Below are positions 51,228 to 58,525 of a stretch of 64,000 nucleotides of DNA, in pieces (position 1 is the stretch's first letter; each line of letters starts with the position of its first letter). The translations under genes were made by a program, and so were the position numbers. This DNA comes from Desulforamulus reducens MI-1 (GTDB taxonomy: Bacteria > Bacillota > Desulfotomaculia > Desulfotomaculales > Desulfotomaculaceae): contig NC_009253.1 in assembly GCF_000016165.1 (NCBI RefSeq), forward strand, positions 2,328,332 to 2,392,331, written 5' to 3'. The notes under the pieces were generated by a model that ran no database searches, had not been told where the DNA came from, and saw nothing but the letters and a program-made list of their open reading frames with translations.

Positions 51228-52753
51228 GATGCCATAACCTCCCCTGATTTTGCCCCTAACATCATTAGACCAATGACCTCTGGTTCTGCTTTCTCCACCG
51301 GAAGAATACCCACTAAAGAACCCTTATATAGGACACCAATATTATCGGAAAGTTTCAGTAGTTCTTCCAAATCCTCCGAAATTAATACTATTGCCGCTCC
51401 CTTGCTTCTCTGCTCAAGCAGCATTTTATGAATGAATTCAGCGGCAGCAATATCAAGACCCCGCACCGGGTAAACTGCAACAATGACTTTGGGCGAACAG
51501 GCCAATTCTCTTGCCAGCAGAAGTCTTTGTAAGTTTCCACCGGAAAGCATTTTAACCGGAGCATCCATGCCTGTAAGCTTAACTCCCACTTCGTTGACCA
51601 ATTCATTTGTATATTCATTGGCCTTATTACGGTTAATAAACGGACCACTGCCCAGCCCAGGACGGCGATATTCTTTTAAGATAAGATTCTCAACCGCTCC
51701 AAGGTTGGGCACCAATCCGGTACCCAAACGGTCTTCTGGAATATAACTGACTCCTTCATCAATAACTTCTAAGGTGGATAGGTTGGTAACATCCTTTTCT
51801 TCAATATAAATTTTGCCGCTGGAAACTTGCCGTAATCCTGCAATGGTTTCTGCCAATTCCCTCCGACCGTTCCCTGCTATGCCGGCAATACCCATAATTT
51901 CTCCAGCCCTTACCTGCAAAGAGATGTCTTTAATACCTGCTCGACGACTATCGCTGCCAGCACTTAAATTATCTAGTTTGAGTACTGTCTGCCCAAATTT
52001 ACCAGGTTTCTTTTGGCTGGGAACCACTATATCCTGACCCATCATTAACCTAGCCAATTCACGTTCGTTAACCTCATGCTTTTCCCGGGTCGCAATAGAC
52101 CTGCCACCTCGTAAAATGGTAACCCGGTCAGATACTTCCATTACCTCGTTTAATTTATGGGTGATTAGAATGATAGATTGTCCTTTAGCTGTCATTTGCC
52201 GCACTGTTTGGAATAACTCCCTTGCTTCCTGAGGGGTTAACACAGCAGTAGGTTCATCCAGAACCAAGAGCTTAGAACCCCGGTACAGCATTTTAACAAT
52301 TTCAACCCTTTGTTTTTCGGCAACAGATAACTGCCAAACCTTTGCGGTAGGGTCCACATGAAGCCCATAGCCAAGAGAAATATCTTCAATCTCTTTTTCT
52401 ACTTTCTTGGCATTTATAAAGAATTTAGCTTCTTTACTGCCAAGAATAACATTCTCAGCTACGGAAAAAGTGTCGACTTGCTTGAAATGTTGGTGAACCA
52501 TGCCGATCCCTGCGTCAATTGCTTCCCGAGGAGACTTAAAAATTTGTTTCTTGCCCGAAATATAAATCTCTCCCTCATCAGGACGGTAAAGCCCGGAAAG
52601 AATAGACATTAATGTACTTTTGCCGGAACCGTTTTCCCCAAGTAAAGCCAATACTTCACCCTTTTTCACTTGAAGATTTACCCCATCGTTGGCCAGCACA
52701 CCAGGAAATCTTTTGGTGATTTGTTTCATTTCAACCAAATAATTGGCAGTCAA
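51224..52753 (-). CDS. Nucleoside/purine ABC transporter ATPase (two domains)
   Basis: 509 residues. First domain: Walker A GENGSGKST, signature LSVAEKQRVEI, Walker B LLVLDEPTAVL. Second domain: degenerate P-loop GIAGNGRRELAE, signature LSGGNLQRLLL, and VIVAVYPVRGLD in place of the usual D-E box. This asymmetry is normal for sugar/nucleoside importers. Separated from the BMP gene by a hairpin. Confidence 0.95.
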   Translation of the reverse strand: MTANYLVEMKQITKRFPGVLANDGVNLQVKKGEVLALLGENGSGKSTLMSILSGLYRPDEGEIYISGKKQIFKSPREAIDAGIGMVHQHFKQVDTFSVAENVILGSKEAKFFINAKKVEKEIEDISLGYGLHVDPTAKVWQLSVAEKQRVEIVKMLYRGSKLLVLDEPTAVLTPQEARELFQTVRQMTAKGQSIILITHKLNEVMEVSDRVTILRGGRSIATREKHEVNERELARLMMGQDIVVPSQKKPGKFGQTVLKLDNLSAGSDSRRAGIKDISLQVRAGEIMGIAGIAGNGRRELAETIAGLRQVSSGKIYIEEKDVTNLSTLEVIDEGVSYIPEDRLGTGLVPNLGAVENLILKEYRRPGLGSGPFINRNKANEYTNELVNEVGVKLTGMDAPVKMLSGGNLQRLLLARELACSPKVIVAVYPVRGLDIAAAEFIHKMLLEQRSKGAAIVLISEDLEELLKLSDNIGVLYKGSLVGILPVEKAEPEVIGLMMLGAKSGEVMAS

Positions 52754-52775
52754 ATCCCTTCGCCCCTTAAATTAT

Positions 52776-52801
52776 GCTGCTGGCGGGTGACCGCCAGCAG
52801 C
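52776..52801 (-). terminator. Intercistronic hairpin between the BMP and ATPase genes
   Basis: GCTGCTGGCGG/CCGCCAGCAGC stem, 4-nt loop, without a strong T-run. It probably lowers expression of the membrane genes relative to the binding protein, as is common. Confidence 0.7.
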
Positions 52802-52829
52802 TTATTTATTTAACATGAAAATGCTTGTC

Positions 52830-53936
52830 TTATTTAGGAATGGTACCCTCTACACCTTCCACAAACCAATCAAGGGAAAGCATATCGGCATCGGACATTT
52901 TCTGTCCAGCAGCAACTCTTTCCTTGCCGGCCTGGTCTTTAATGGGACCTGTAAATACATCGAACTTACCTTCAATAATCTCTTGTTTTTTAGTTTCAAC
53001 AACTTTCTTAATATCGTCAGAAACCATCGGACCATATGGTGCTAAATCAACAATGTTATCAGACATGGGTCCCCAATATTGGTCGCTTTTCCAGGTGCCT
53101 GCTTGAATTGCTTTTACAGTGTCAACATAATAGGGTCCCCAATTCCAAACAGCAGAGGTCATAACGGCCTTGGGTGCCATTTTACTCATATCACTGTTGT
53201 AACCAATGCCAAACTTACCCTTTTCTTCAGCAGCTTGCTGGGGACCAGGGGTATCCTGGTGTTGGGTTACAACATCGGCACCTGCTTCCAGCAAACTCTT
53301 GCCAGCTTCCTTTTCAGCAGCGGGATCATACCAGGTATTGGTCCAAACTACCTTTACCTTGGCTTCGGGGTTTACAGATCTAACCCCTAAAGTAAAAGCA
53401 TTAATACCACGAATTACTTCAGGAATTGGGAATGCGGCAACGTAGCCAATAACATTGCTCTTAGTAGTTTCACCAGCTAAAACACCAGTCAGATAACGGG
53501 CCTGATACATACGACCAAAGTAGGTTCCAACGTTTTCAGCGGTTTTATAGCCTGAGCAATGCAGGAATTTAACATCTGGATACTTCTGGGCCACTTTAAT
53601 AACGCTATCCATATATCCAAAGCTGGTGGCAAAGATAATTTTGTTACCTTTTTCTACAAGTTCAGTTAAAACACGTTCGGAATCAGCACCTTCTGGAACA
53701 GACTCAATATAAGTAGTTTCCAAGCCGGGTATTTCCTTTTCTAAATACTGGCGTCCTGCATCATGGGAATAGCTCCAACCACCGTCACCCACCGGACCGA
53801 CATAGATAAAACCGATTTTTAACTTATCTTCCTTTTTTCCTTCCTGGTCTTGTGGTTTTTCACTGCCACACCCCACCACTGCAAAGGTAAACAAAAGAGT
53901 TAAAACAAGTGCAAAAAACTTTTTGTTTAATTTCAT
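52830..53936 (-). CDS. BMP-family nucleoside-binding lipoprotein
   Basis: 368 residues. The signal peptide ends in a lipobox (LLFTFAVVGCGSEK; Cys near residue 23). KIGFIYVGPVGDGGWSYSHD and IIFATSFGYMDSVIKVAQKY are the BMP/PnrA fold. It captures purine nucleosides outside the cell for the permease. First gene of the operon. I see no convincing promoter in the 230 bp before it, which makes read-through from the upstream riboswitch plausible. AGGAGG precedes the ATG. Confidence 0.94.
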   Translation of the reverse strand: MKLNKKFFALVLTLLFTFAVVGCGSEKPQDQEGKKEDKLKIGFIYVGPVGDGGWSYSHDAGRQYLEKEIPGLETTYIESVPEGADSERVLTELVEKGNKIIFATSFGYMDSVIKVAQKYPDVKFLHCSGYKTAENVGTYFGRMYQARYLTGVLAGETTKSNVIGYVAAFPIPEVIRGINAFTLGVRSVNPEAKVKVVWTNTWYDPAAEKEAGKSLLEAGADVVTQHQDTPGPQQAAEEKGKFGIGYNSDMSKMAPKAVMTSAVWNWGPYYVDTVKAIQAGTWKSDQYWGPMSDNIVDLAPYGPMVSDDIKKVVETKKQEIIEGKFDVFTGPIKDQAGKERVAAGQKMSDADMLSLDWFVEGVEGTIPK

Positions 53937-54168
53937 TTCCTAACCTCCTAAAATTTTAACTTATATTGGTTTAAATAGGTTTTTTCCGCTCCCCCACCCC
54001 CTGAAAAGACAGCTTTTAACTTTAAACTATTATCAAAAAAACTCGTTTTACAAAACACATAAGAATACAACTGGATTATTTATTACTCAATAGGAATAGA
54101 TTGGTTATGAATTGCCAATACTCTAGGGTGTAAGCAGTTTGCTTTATAAATATTGAGGAGGAAATACA

Positions 54169-54366
54169 TTGCAAGGTAAGGTTAAATGGTTTAATGCCAA
54201 CAAAGGGTATGGCTTCATTGAGTCAGAAATTGGTACTGATGTTTTTGTGCACTACTCTGCAATTCAGTCAGAGGGCTATCGTACCCTGGAAGAAGGAGAG
54301 CCCGTGGATTTTGAAATTATTGAAGGTACCCGTGGCCCACAGGCTGCGAATGTGATAAAACTGTAA
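54169..54366 (+). CDS. Cold-shock protein (CspA family)
   Basis: 65 residues with RNP1 KGYGFIE and RNP2 VFVHYSAI, so an OB-fold RNA chaperone. It starts with TTG, placed seven bases after GAGGAGG. It lies on the strand opposite the riboswitch and its operon, exactly between them. The riboswitch terminator hairpin, read on the plus strand, ends the csp transcript (CTGGGCTTTTAT). Confidence 0.95.
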   Translation: MQGKVKWFNANKGYGFIESEIGTDVFVHYSAIQSEGYRTLEEGEPVDFEIIEGTRGPQAANVIKL

Positions 54367-54382
54367 AACAGTCTTATCAATT

Positions 54383-54439
54383 AAAAAAAGCCCAGCACGA
54401 TAGGATTCCTCTTAGCAGAGTGAAACCTACCGCCTGGGC
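54383..54439. terminator. Riboswitch terminator, also ending the csp gene
   Basis: GCCCAG/CTGGGC base with inner pairing TAGG/CCTA. Minus strand ends in seven T; plus strand in TTTTAT. The 5' arm is the AAAAGCCCAG block of the ykkC aptamer, so aptamer folding and termination are exclusive. Confidence 0.88.
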
Positions 54440-54531
54440 TTTTATCCCTCTAGGTGTAGCGCTGTAATACGCCTGTACCGCTTGGACCAAACCAACCTAA
54501 AAAGATTGTGGAACCCTAGGTACACTTTCCC
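54433..54531 (-). ncRNA. ykkC subtype 2 riboswitch, probably PRPP-sensing
   Basis: On the minus strand: GTACCTAGGGTTCC, then GGTTTGGTCCAAGCGGTACA, GGCG...CGC, CTACACCTAGAGGGATAAAA and GCCCAG. CTAGGGTTCC, GGTCC.AG and GGGATAAAAGCCC are ykkC-family landmarks; the rest fits subtype 2 (ppGpp or PRPP) better than guanidine. A guanine aptamer directly upstream points to PRPP, since such tandems are known. Confidence 0.82.
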
Positions 54532-54532
54532 T

Positions 54533-54595
54533 CCGTAGTCGGGCAATTACGGTTGCCCGGTAGAAACACTTAAGCCAATTCCTAAGCATATACGG
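54533..54595 (-). ncRNA. Guanine (purine) riboswitch aptamer
   Basis: 63 nt. P1 CCGTA/TACGG; L2 GGAATTGG; J2/3 GTTTCTACC; P3 GGGCA.../TTGCCC with L3 CCGTAAT; J3/1 GACTA. The C in GACTA predicts guanine, not adenine. L3 differs by one base from CCGTAAAT. Confidence 0.9.
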
Positions 54596-54616
54596 AATCT
54601 ATTTCATTATGAGTAA

Positions 54617-54645
54617 ATCCTACCAAGATTATAGACTCTTGTCAA
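54617..54645 (-). promoter_or_regulatory. Promoter of the tandem riboswitch
   Basis: TTGACA (54645-54640), 17-bp spacer, TAGGAT (54622-54617) on the minus strand, about 20 bp before the guanine aptamer. A TATAAT inside the spacer region offers an alternative. Confidence 0.7.
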
Positions 54646-54712
54646 CGAGTAATTATTTTTAAAATCGTCAATAATAGACAAGTATTGATACAGTCTTTGT
54701 GCACTTGTAGTC

Positions 54713-54743
54713 AAAAATCCGGGAAATCTCCCGGACTTTTTTT
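54713..54743. terminator. Terminator between the zinc-ribbon/phosphatase pair and the riboswitch
   Basis: AAAAATCCGGGA/TCCCGGACTTTTTTT hairpin; usable on both strands, so it insulates the riboswitch promoter from the phosphatase gene. Confidence 0.85.
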
Positions 54744-54807
54744 GTATTTAGGCATATCATATAATAACTATTACACTATCCTTCCCTTTCAAGGAGGTTA
54801 ATAAAAT

Positions 54808-54987
54808 ATGATTATCTGCCCTTATTGTCAAAGAGAAATGGATGGTAGTCACGACACTTGCCCCCATTGCGGTGTGACACTAATCTATTTTTATTGCTGT
54901 AAACGATGTAACCAAGAATTTGCCGCCACTGGAATCTTAAAATTTTGCCCTCTCTGTGATGCAGATCTATCCTTTCAAATAAACTAA
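54808..54987 (+). CDS. Small double zinc-ribbon protein, 59 residues
   Basis: Read by hand: MIICPYCQREMDGSHDTCPH and CG; later CCKRCNQEF and FCPLCDADLSF. Four CxxC-type pairs predict two zinc ribbons. AAGGAGGT precedes the ATG. Convergent with the phosphatase gene (stop codons two bases apart). Role unknown; similar proteins are common in clostridia. Confidence 0.75.
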   Translation: MIICPYCQREMDGSHDTCPHCGVTLIYFYCCKRCNQEFAATGILKFCPLCDADLSFQIN

Positions 54988-54988
54988 T

Positions 54989-55765
54989 TTAGCCAATCGA
55001 TACTTCTATTTTTGTACCGTCTCTTATGTAGTAAACAGTTCTAGCTGGTACCTGTACAATTTTTCTCTCGGGATATCTTAATGCGGTTAACTTGCCTCCC
55101 ATTGCACAAGCAGTATCGATATCAATAGTATTATTTTTAAAAACGGGCTCTTCAACGGGGGTATGTCCATAAACAATTAACGCTTTACCCCGATAATGTT
55201 TGGCCCAATCCCTACGAACCGGCAGACCTTCTGGAGTAACATCTCCGGTGGTATCTCCATAAAGACAGAAGCTTTTAATACGCTTGTTTACCTGCCCAAT
55301 CATTTCTTCCTTTATGCCAGCATGGGTTGCCACCAGATTTCCTGCGTCCAAGATGAGGTATAGTGGGGATGCTTCATAAAAGGAGATGAACTCCCTGGAG
55401 AATATATCTCTTTCCATAGGATTTAGGGATTTCAATTCTGCCACTGTCTTTTCCATTCCATACTTGACCTGTACATTGCTGCCTTGAAGATATCTGTATA
55501 GCTTATTACAATGGTTTCCAGGAACATACAGACCGTAGCCCCCATGAATCATCCCCATAACCAAACGAATACTTTCCACGCAGTATGGCCCTCTATCACC
55601 TAGATCACCTAAAAAAATAGCCTTTCGTCCCGTCGGATGTATATAGCTTTTCTTTTCCTCGCGGTAACCAAGGATATATAAAAGCTCTCTTAATTCCTCT
55701 AGGCAACCGTGGACATCGCCTATGATATCAAAGGGGCCCCTTTCATTTTTTCTGTTGATTTTCAA
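54989..55765 (-). CDS. Metallophosphatase of the PrpE/ApaH-like type
   Basis: 258 residues, calcineurin-like fold. Metal motifs in order: GDVHGCLEE, GDLGDRGPYC, GNHCNKL, THAGI, VYGHTPVEEP. Firmicute relatives are bis(5'-nucleosyl)-tetraphosphatases or Ser/Thr phosphatases, so either activity is possible. TTG start at 55765, eight bases after AAGGAGGGG. Monocistronic. Confidence 0.88.
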   Translation of the reverse strand: MKINRKNERGPFDIIGDVHGCLEELRELLYILGYREEKKSYIHPTGRKAIFLGDLGDRGPYCVESIRLVMGMIHGGYGLYVPGNHCNKLYRYLQGSNVQVKYGMEKTVAELKSLNPMERDIFSREFISFYEASPLYLILDAGNLVATHAGIKEEMIGQVNKRIKSFCLYGDTTGDVTPEGLPVRRDWAKHYRGKALIVYGHTPVEEPVFKNNTIDIDTACAMGGKLTALRYPERKIVQVPARTVYYIRDGTKIEVSIG

Positions 55766-55810
55766 GACAGCCCCTCCTTATTATATTGCAGTCATAAGAT
55801 AGATTTTCTT

Positions 55811-55840
55811 AGAAAAACGTCCGGCAAACCGGACGTTTCT
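55811..55840 (-). terminator. Terminator after the DUF2892 gene
   Basis: ACGTCCGG/CCGGACGT stem, 4-nt loop, T-rich ends. Confidence 0.85.
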
Positions 55841-56050
55841 TTAAAAGAAATCATCATCGTCGTCCTGTTCCAACCAATCAATAAGGGGATTGTATCCCAA
55901 TACCCCCACTGCAGTAGATTTAATACCAAGCAAAGTCATGCTTTTCCCCAGCCAGGACTTTCGATAATTTTCAGAGCGGCCTAATCCGGTAAAGGCAATA
56001 CCTCCCAATACGTTCAATAATCGCTCGGTGGAATTTATATTGCGCCGCAT
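55841..56050 (-). CDS. DUF2892-type small membrane protein
   Basis: 69 residues. N-terminal NINSTERLLNVLGGIAFTGL is the start of the YgaP-like inner-membrane (DUF2892) fold. The usual second helix is KSMTLLGIKSTAVGVLGYNP. The end is a string of acidic residues (EQDDDDDFF). Unknown function. GGAGGTG precedes the ATG. Confidence 0.75.
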   Translation of the reverse strand: MRRNINSTERLLNVLGGIAFTGLGRSENYRKSWLGKSMTLLGIKSTAVGVLGYNPLIDWLEQDDDDDFF

Positions 56051-56123
56051 GTTATCACCTCCATTTATATTATGGTCGATGAACTGTTATGTCTACCGGC
56101 GTAAATTATGTTAAATTAGGGAT

Positions 56124-56384
56124 TTAATTGGTCACATCTTCTTCCGAAAAACGTTTCATGGCTCGAAATTCTTTTAAGTCACAAAGATTACAAACAAGCA
56201 GGTGAACACAACATTCGCTGGTATAACCTTTGTAACCATCTTCATAAATTTCTTGATCTAAATATGCACTATAGGGATCATAAAAATCTTGAACCAGTCC
56301 AAGGTCAGCCAAATTATACCCACAATTTGGACAGCTAATGGTTACATGATATAGTCCATTGCACAAAATACATAATTTATTCAA
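56124..56384 (-). CDS. Cys-rich hypothetical protein, about 86 residues
   Basis: Cys pairs CILCNG, ISCPNCGYNLADLG, ECC and CNLC suggest a zinc-binding protein. The start is probably a TTG at 56384, seven bases after GGGGTG. That stretch is also the T-run of a terminator for the gene upstream, so initiation and termination signals overlap. Family not recognised. Confidence 0.6.
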   Translation of the reverse strand: MNKLCILCNGLYHVTISCPNCGYNLADLGLVQDFYDPYSAYLDQEIYEDGYKGYTSECCVHLLVCNLCDLKEFRAMKRFSEEDVTN

Positions 56385-56459
56385 AAAAAACACCCCATCT
56401 TTACGACCTTCATTTAATCTTTCCCATGAAGGGCAAATTCATAAAGACGGGGTTCCAAA
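56385..56459 (-). terminator. Long hairpin after the LpdD-like gene
   Basis: CCCCGTCTTT/AAAGATGGGG base and inner CCTTCAT/ATGAAGG, then TGTTTTTTTT on the minus strand. Confidence 0.75.
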
Positions 56460-56462
56460 ATA

Positions 56463-56858
56463 TCATTTGTTTTTCGAATTTGATTGAGGGCCTTCCATAA
56501 GTTTTTTGGCTGCTTGCCAACAATTTTTTATTATGTTATTTATTTCTTCCTTTGTCGCATGATCAATGTGTATGCCTGCCACCATTACTACTGGTTCTTT
56601 AAAGTAAATGGCTAAACTCTCTGCCAGAGGTTTGGCAATTTCATCATCTTTATGTCCCAGCAGGGGTAGTACACTGGAATTACTGCTTATTTGCACTGAA
56701 TCCTGCAGACTCGGTCTGGGTATGGATAGAACCACCGCTCCCACATGGTATTTTTCCCCACCATACAGTTGACAAACTAACCCCTCTGAGGTAAATGTAG
56801 TTACCAAATGTACCTTCAATCGACCCTCTCCAACTGTGCATGAGACTGTTTTCATCAT
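56463..56858 (-). CDS. Small protein, possibly LpdD-like
   Basis: 131 residues. Core: YHVGAVVLSIPRPSL, VLPLLGHKDDEIAKPLAESL, VVMVAGIHIDHATKEEINNI. This fits the small LpdD/prenylated-flavin-chaperone-like family (PAC4-like fold), judged by eye only. It overlaps the stop of the gate protein gene (ATGA), so the two are coupled, which suggests a role beside a small-molecule membrane protein. Confidence 0.55.
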   Translation of the reverse strand: MMKTVSCTVGEGRLKVHLVTTFTSEGLVCQLYGGEKYHVGAVVLSIPRPSLQDSVQISSNSSVLPLLGHKDDEIAKPLAESLAIYFKEPVVMVAGIHIDHATKEEINNIIKNCWQAAKKLMEGPQSNSKNK

Positions 56859-57370
56859 TGCTTCGTTAACCCCTTTTCACAATGAGAGCACTGGGGAACC
56901 AGCATTTTCCCCGCCAGTAATGGTTCTAGCTTTGCCAAGCCGCCCCAGCGGGATAGTAGAAAGGTTACAATCAGTGCTAATATAATTCTGCCTCCCAGTA
57001 TAACCGTACCATCCGCTCCTATGGCGATAAAAAGGGCGGTATCTTCCACCACCGAATGACAAAGAATAAGAAATATATTAATGAGGAATAAATCCCGCCA
57101 GGATAAATGTCCCTCTTTTACACTTTCAATAATAACACCCGCGCCATAGGCCAGACCAAAGGTTAATCCAATCAGTAGGGGAAATGCTCCTTCTTTGGGT
57201 AGGCGAAAAAATTTCATAGCCGGTACCATCCATTTCGCCACTCTATCTAAGATTTTCATATCCCTTGCAATTTCTAGAATTAGCATCAGAGGGATGATAA
57301 TTAATGCCATTTGGAATATATTTTTCAGACTACCCGCTAGGGCAACCTTTATAAATTCGATCCAATCCAT
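56855..57370 (-). CDS. Nucleoside-recognition (Gate) domain protein, 171 residues
   Basis: Membrane protein with LIIPLMLILEIARDMKILDR, GAFPLLIGLTFGLAYGAGVI and ALFIAIGADGTVILGGRIIL. Gate-domain half-protein like SpmB, but the gene order and length match unnamed pairs found in many Firmicutes. With the next gene it would form a full Gate pair. Substrate unknown. Confidence 0.82.
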   Translation of the reverse strand: MDWIEFIKVALAGSLKNIFQMALIIIPLMLILEIARDMKILDRVAKWMVPAMKFFRLPKEGAFPLLIGLTFGLAYGAGVIIESVKEGHLSWRDLFLINIFLILCHSVVEDTALFIAIGADGTVILGGRIILALIVTFLLSRWGGLAKLEPLLAGKMLVPQCSHCEKGLTKQ

Positions 57371-57414
57371 TTATCCTTCTTTCCTTCCCTTCTTTAAAGA
57401 CTTTTCTAAAGAAT

Positions 57415-57837
57415 TTACAACGTAATGTTTAAAACAAGACCAGCCAAAACAGCTATAGTAATACGAACTAACCCAATAATCCATGGATTAATCCCGCATT
57501 TACCTGCCACGGCACATTCCACAAAAAGGGTATGAGAAAAAAGTAACATCATTGCAATAATGGTGATTTCCCTAGGATTTAAATGTATGGATACAATAAC
57601 ACCGATGGCTGCGTACATATTTAAAACATTACCAACGACCAGTGCCAAGGAAGCTTCCCCAGGAAGACCCAGATACTTCATAAACGGAGCACATAAATCA
57701 GCTATTTTTTCTAATAACGGGGTGAAACTCAAAAATGTTACAGCTACATAAATTGGAACCACCACCTTGGATAGTACCCAGGTGGTGGATAGGCCCTTAT
57801 GAATACCCCTTTTAAATGTATCTATTGTAACCATCAC
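57415..57837 (-). CDS. Nucleoside-recognition (Gate) domain protein, 140 residues
   Basis: Membrane half-protein with VVPIYVAVTFLSFTPLLEKI, LGLPGEASLALVVGNVLNMY and FSHTLFVECAVAGKCGINPW. Pairs with the 171-residue protein 44 bp downstream. It may start at GTG 57837 or ATG 57834, both after GGAGGTT. Confidence 0.82.
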   Translation of the reverse strand: MMVTIDTFKRGIHKGLSTTWVLSKVVVPIYVAVTFLSFTPLLEKIADLCAPFMKYLGLPGEASLALVVGNVLNMYAAIGVIVSIHLNPREITIIAMMLLFSHTLFVECAVAGKCGINPWIIGLVRITIAVLAGLVLNITL

Positions 57838-57976
57838 GTTAATAACCTCCTGATGTCCTTATCATTATTTTTTACTTTTTTAAGTTCTCGAAACTAATTT
57901 ATTTCCCTTCTAAAATACGGATGCTTTTTCATTCCAGGGAAAAACTAGAGTCACATTCATTTTTATGAGGTGCAGT

Positions 57977-58465
57977 ATGCAGAAAAATGCTATAGTAGCT
58001 ACGGAATCGCAGAACGCCAGTATGCTTTCCATATTTAATCCCATTGCAAAGGAAATGGCGGAAGTAGAAAAATCTTTGGTTGCTCTTTTCCCCTCCAATC
58101 ATTTATTGGGTTCCGCCCATAACTTAATTATCGCTGGAGGCAAACGAATAAGACCAGCCTTGGTTTTACTGGCTGGAAAACAGGGGTTAGTAAATAAACA
58201 AGTGATGCAATTAGCCATAGCGGTGGAAATCCTTCATCTGGCCACCCTTACCCATGATGATATCATTGATAACGCTGCTACACGACGGGGTAAACCCGCA
58301 GCCCATTTCAACAGGGCTTTTCTTTGGTCGTTGCCCTTCGGCCTTCTCTGTACCGTAATAACTTCCCAAATACATCTAGAGAATGTAAAAAGTATTACTA
58401 TAGGAGAGTTGATTATTATATCCCTTGTAGTTCTACAAAGCGGCTTACTAGCCTATATCCTGTAA
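57977..58465 (+). pseudogene. Truncated polyprenyl synthase
   Basis: The first 110 residues are a normal prenyltransferase start: GGKRIRPALVLLAG and LTHDDIIDNAATRRGKPAAH, with the first Asp-rich motif. After that the sequence changes to a hydrophobic, unrelated segment (FNRAFLWSLPFGLLCTVITS) and stops. The second Asp-rich motif is missing, so it cannot be a complete enzyme. It looks like a disrupted paralog of hepT; the tail may be a foreign or frameshifted segment. GAGGTG precedes the ATG at 57977. Confidence 0.75.
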
Positions 58466-58467
58466 GT

Positions 58468-58489
58468 TTAAAAGGACAGCCTTCGCTGT
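58468..58489. terminator. Terminator between selB and the truncated gene
   Basis: AGGACAGC/GCTGTCCT stem, 4-nt loop, usable on both strands. Confidence 0.75.
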
Positions 58490-58525
58490 CCTCAGTTTTG
58501 AAATAATTAGGTATAACAAAGCATT

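Noticed and set aside
53937-54168. Separate promoter or purine riboswitch directly before the BMP gene
   Set aside because: No aptamer motif and no convincing -35/-10 pair; the aptamers lie further upstream beyond csp.
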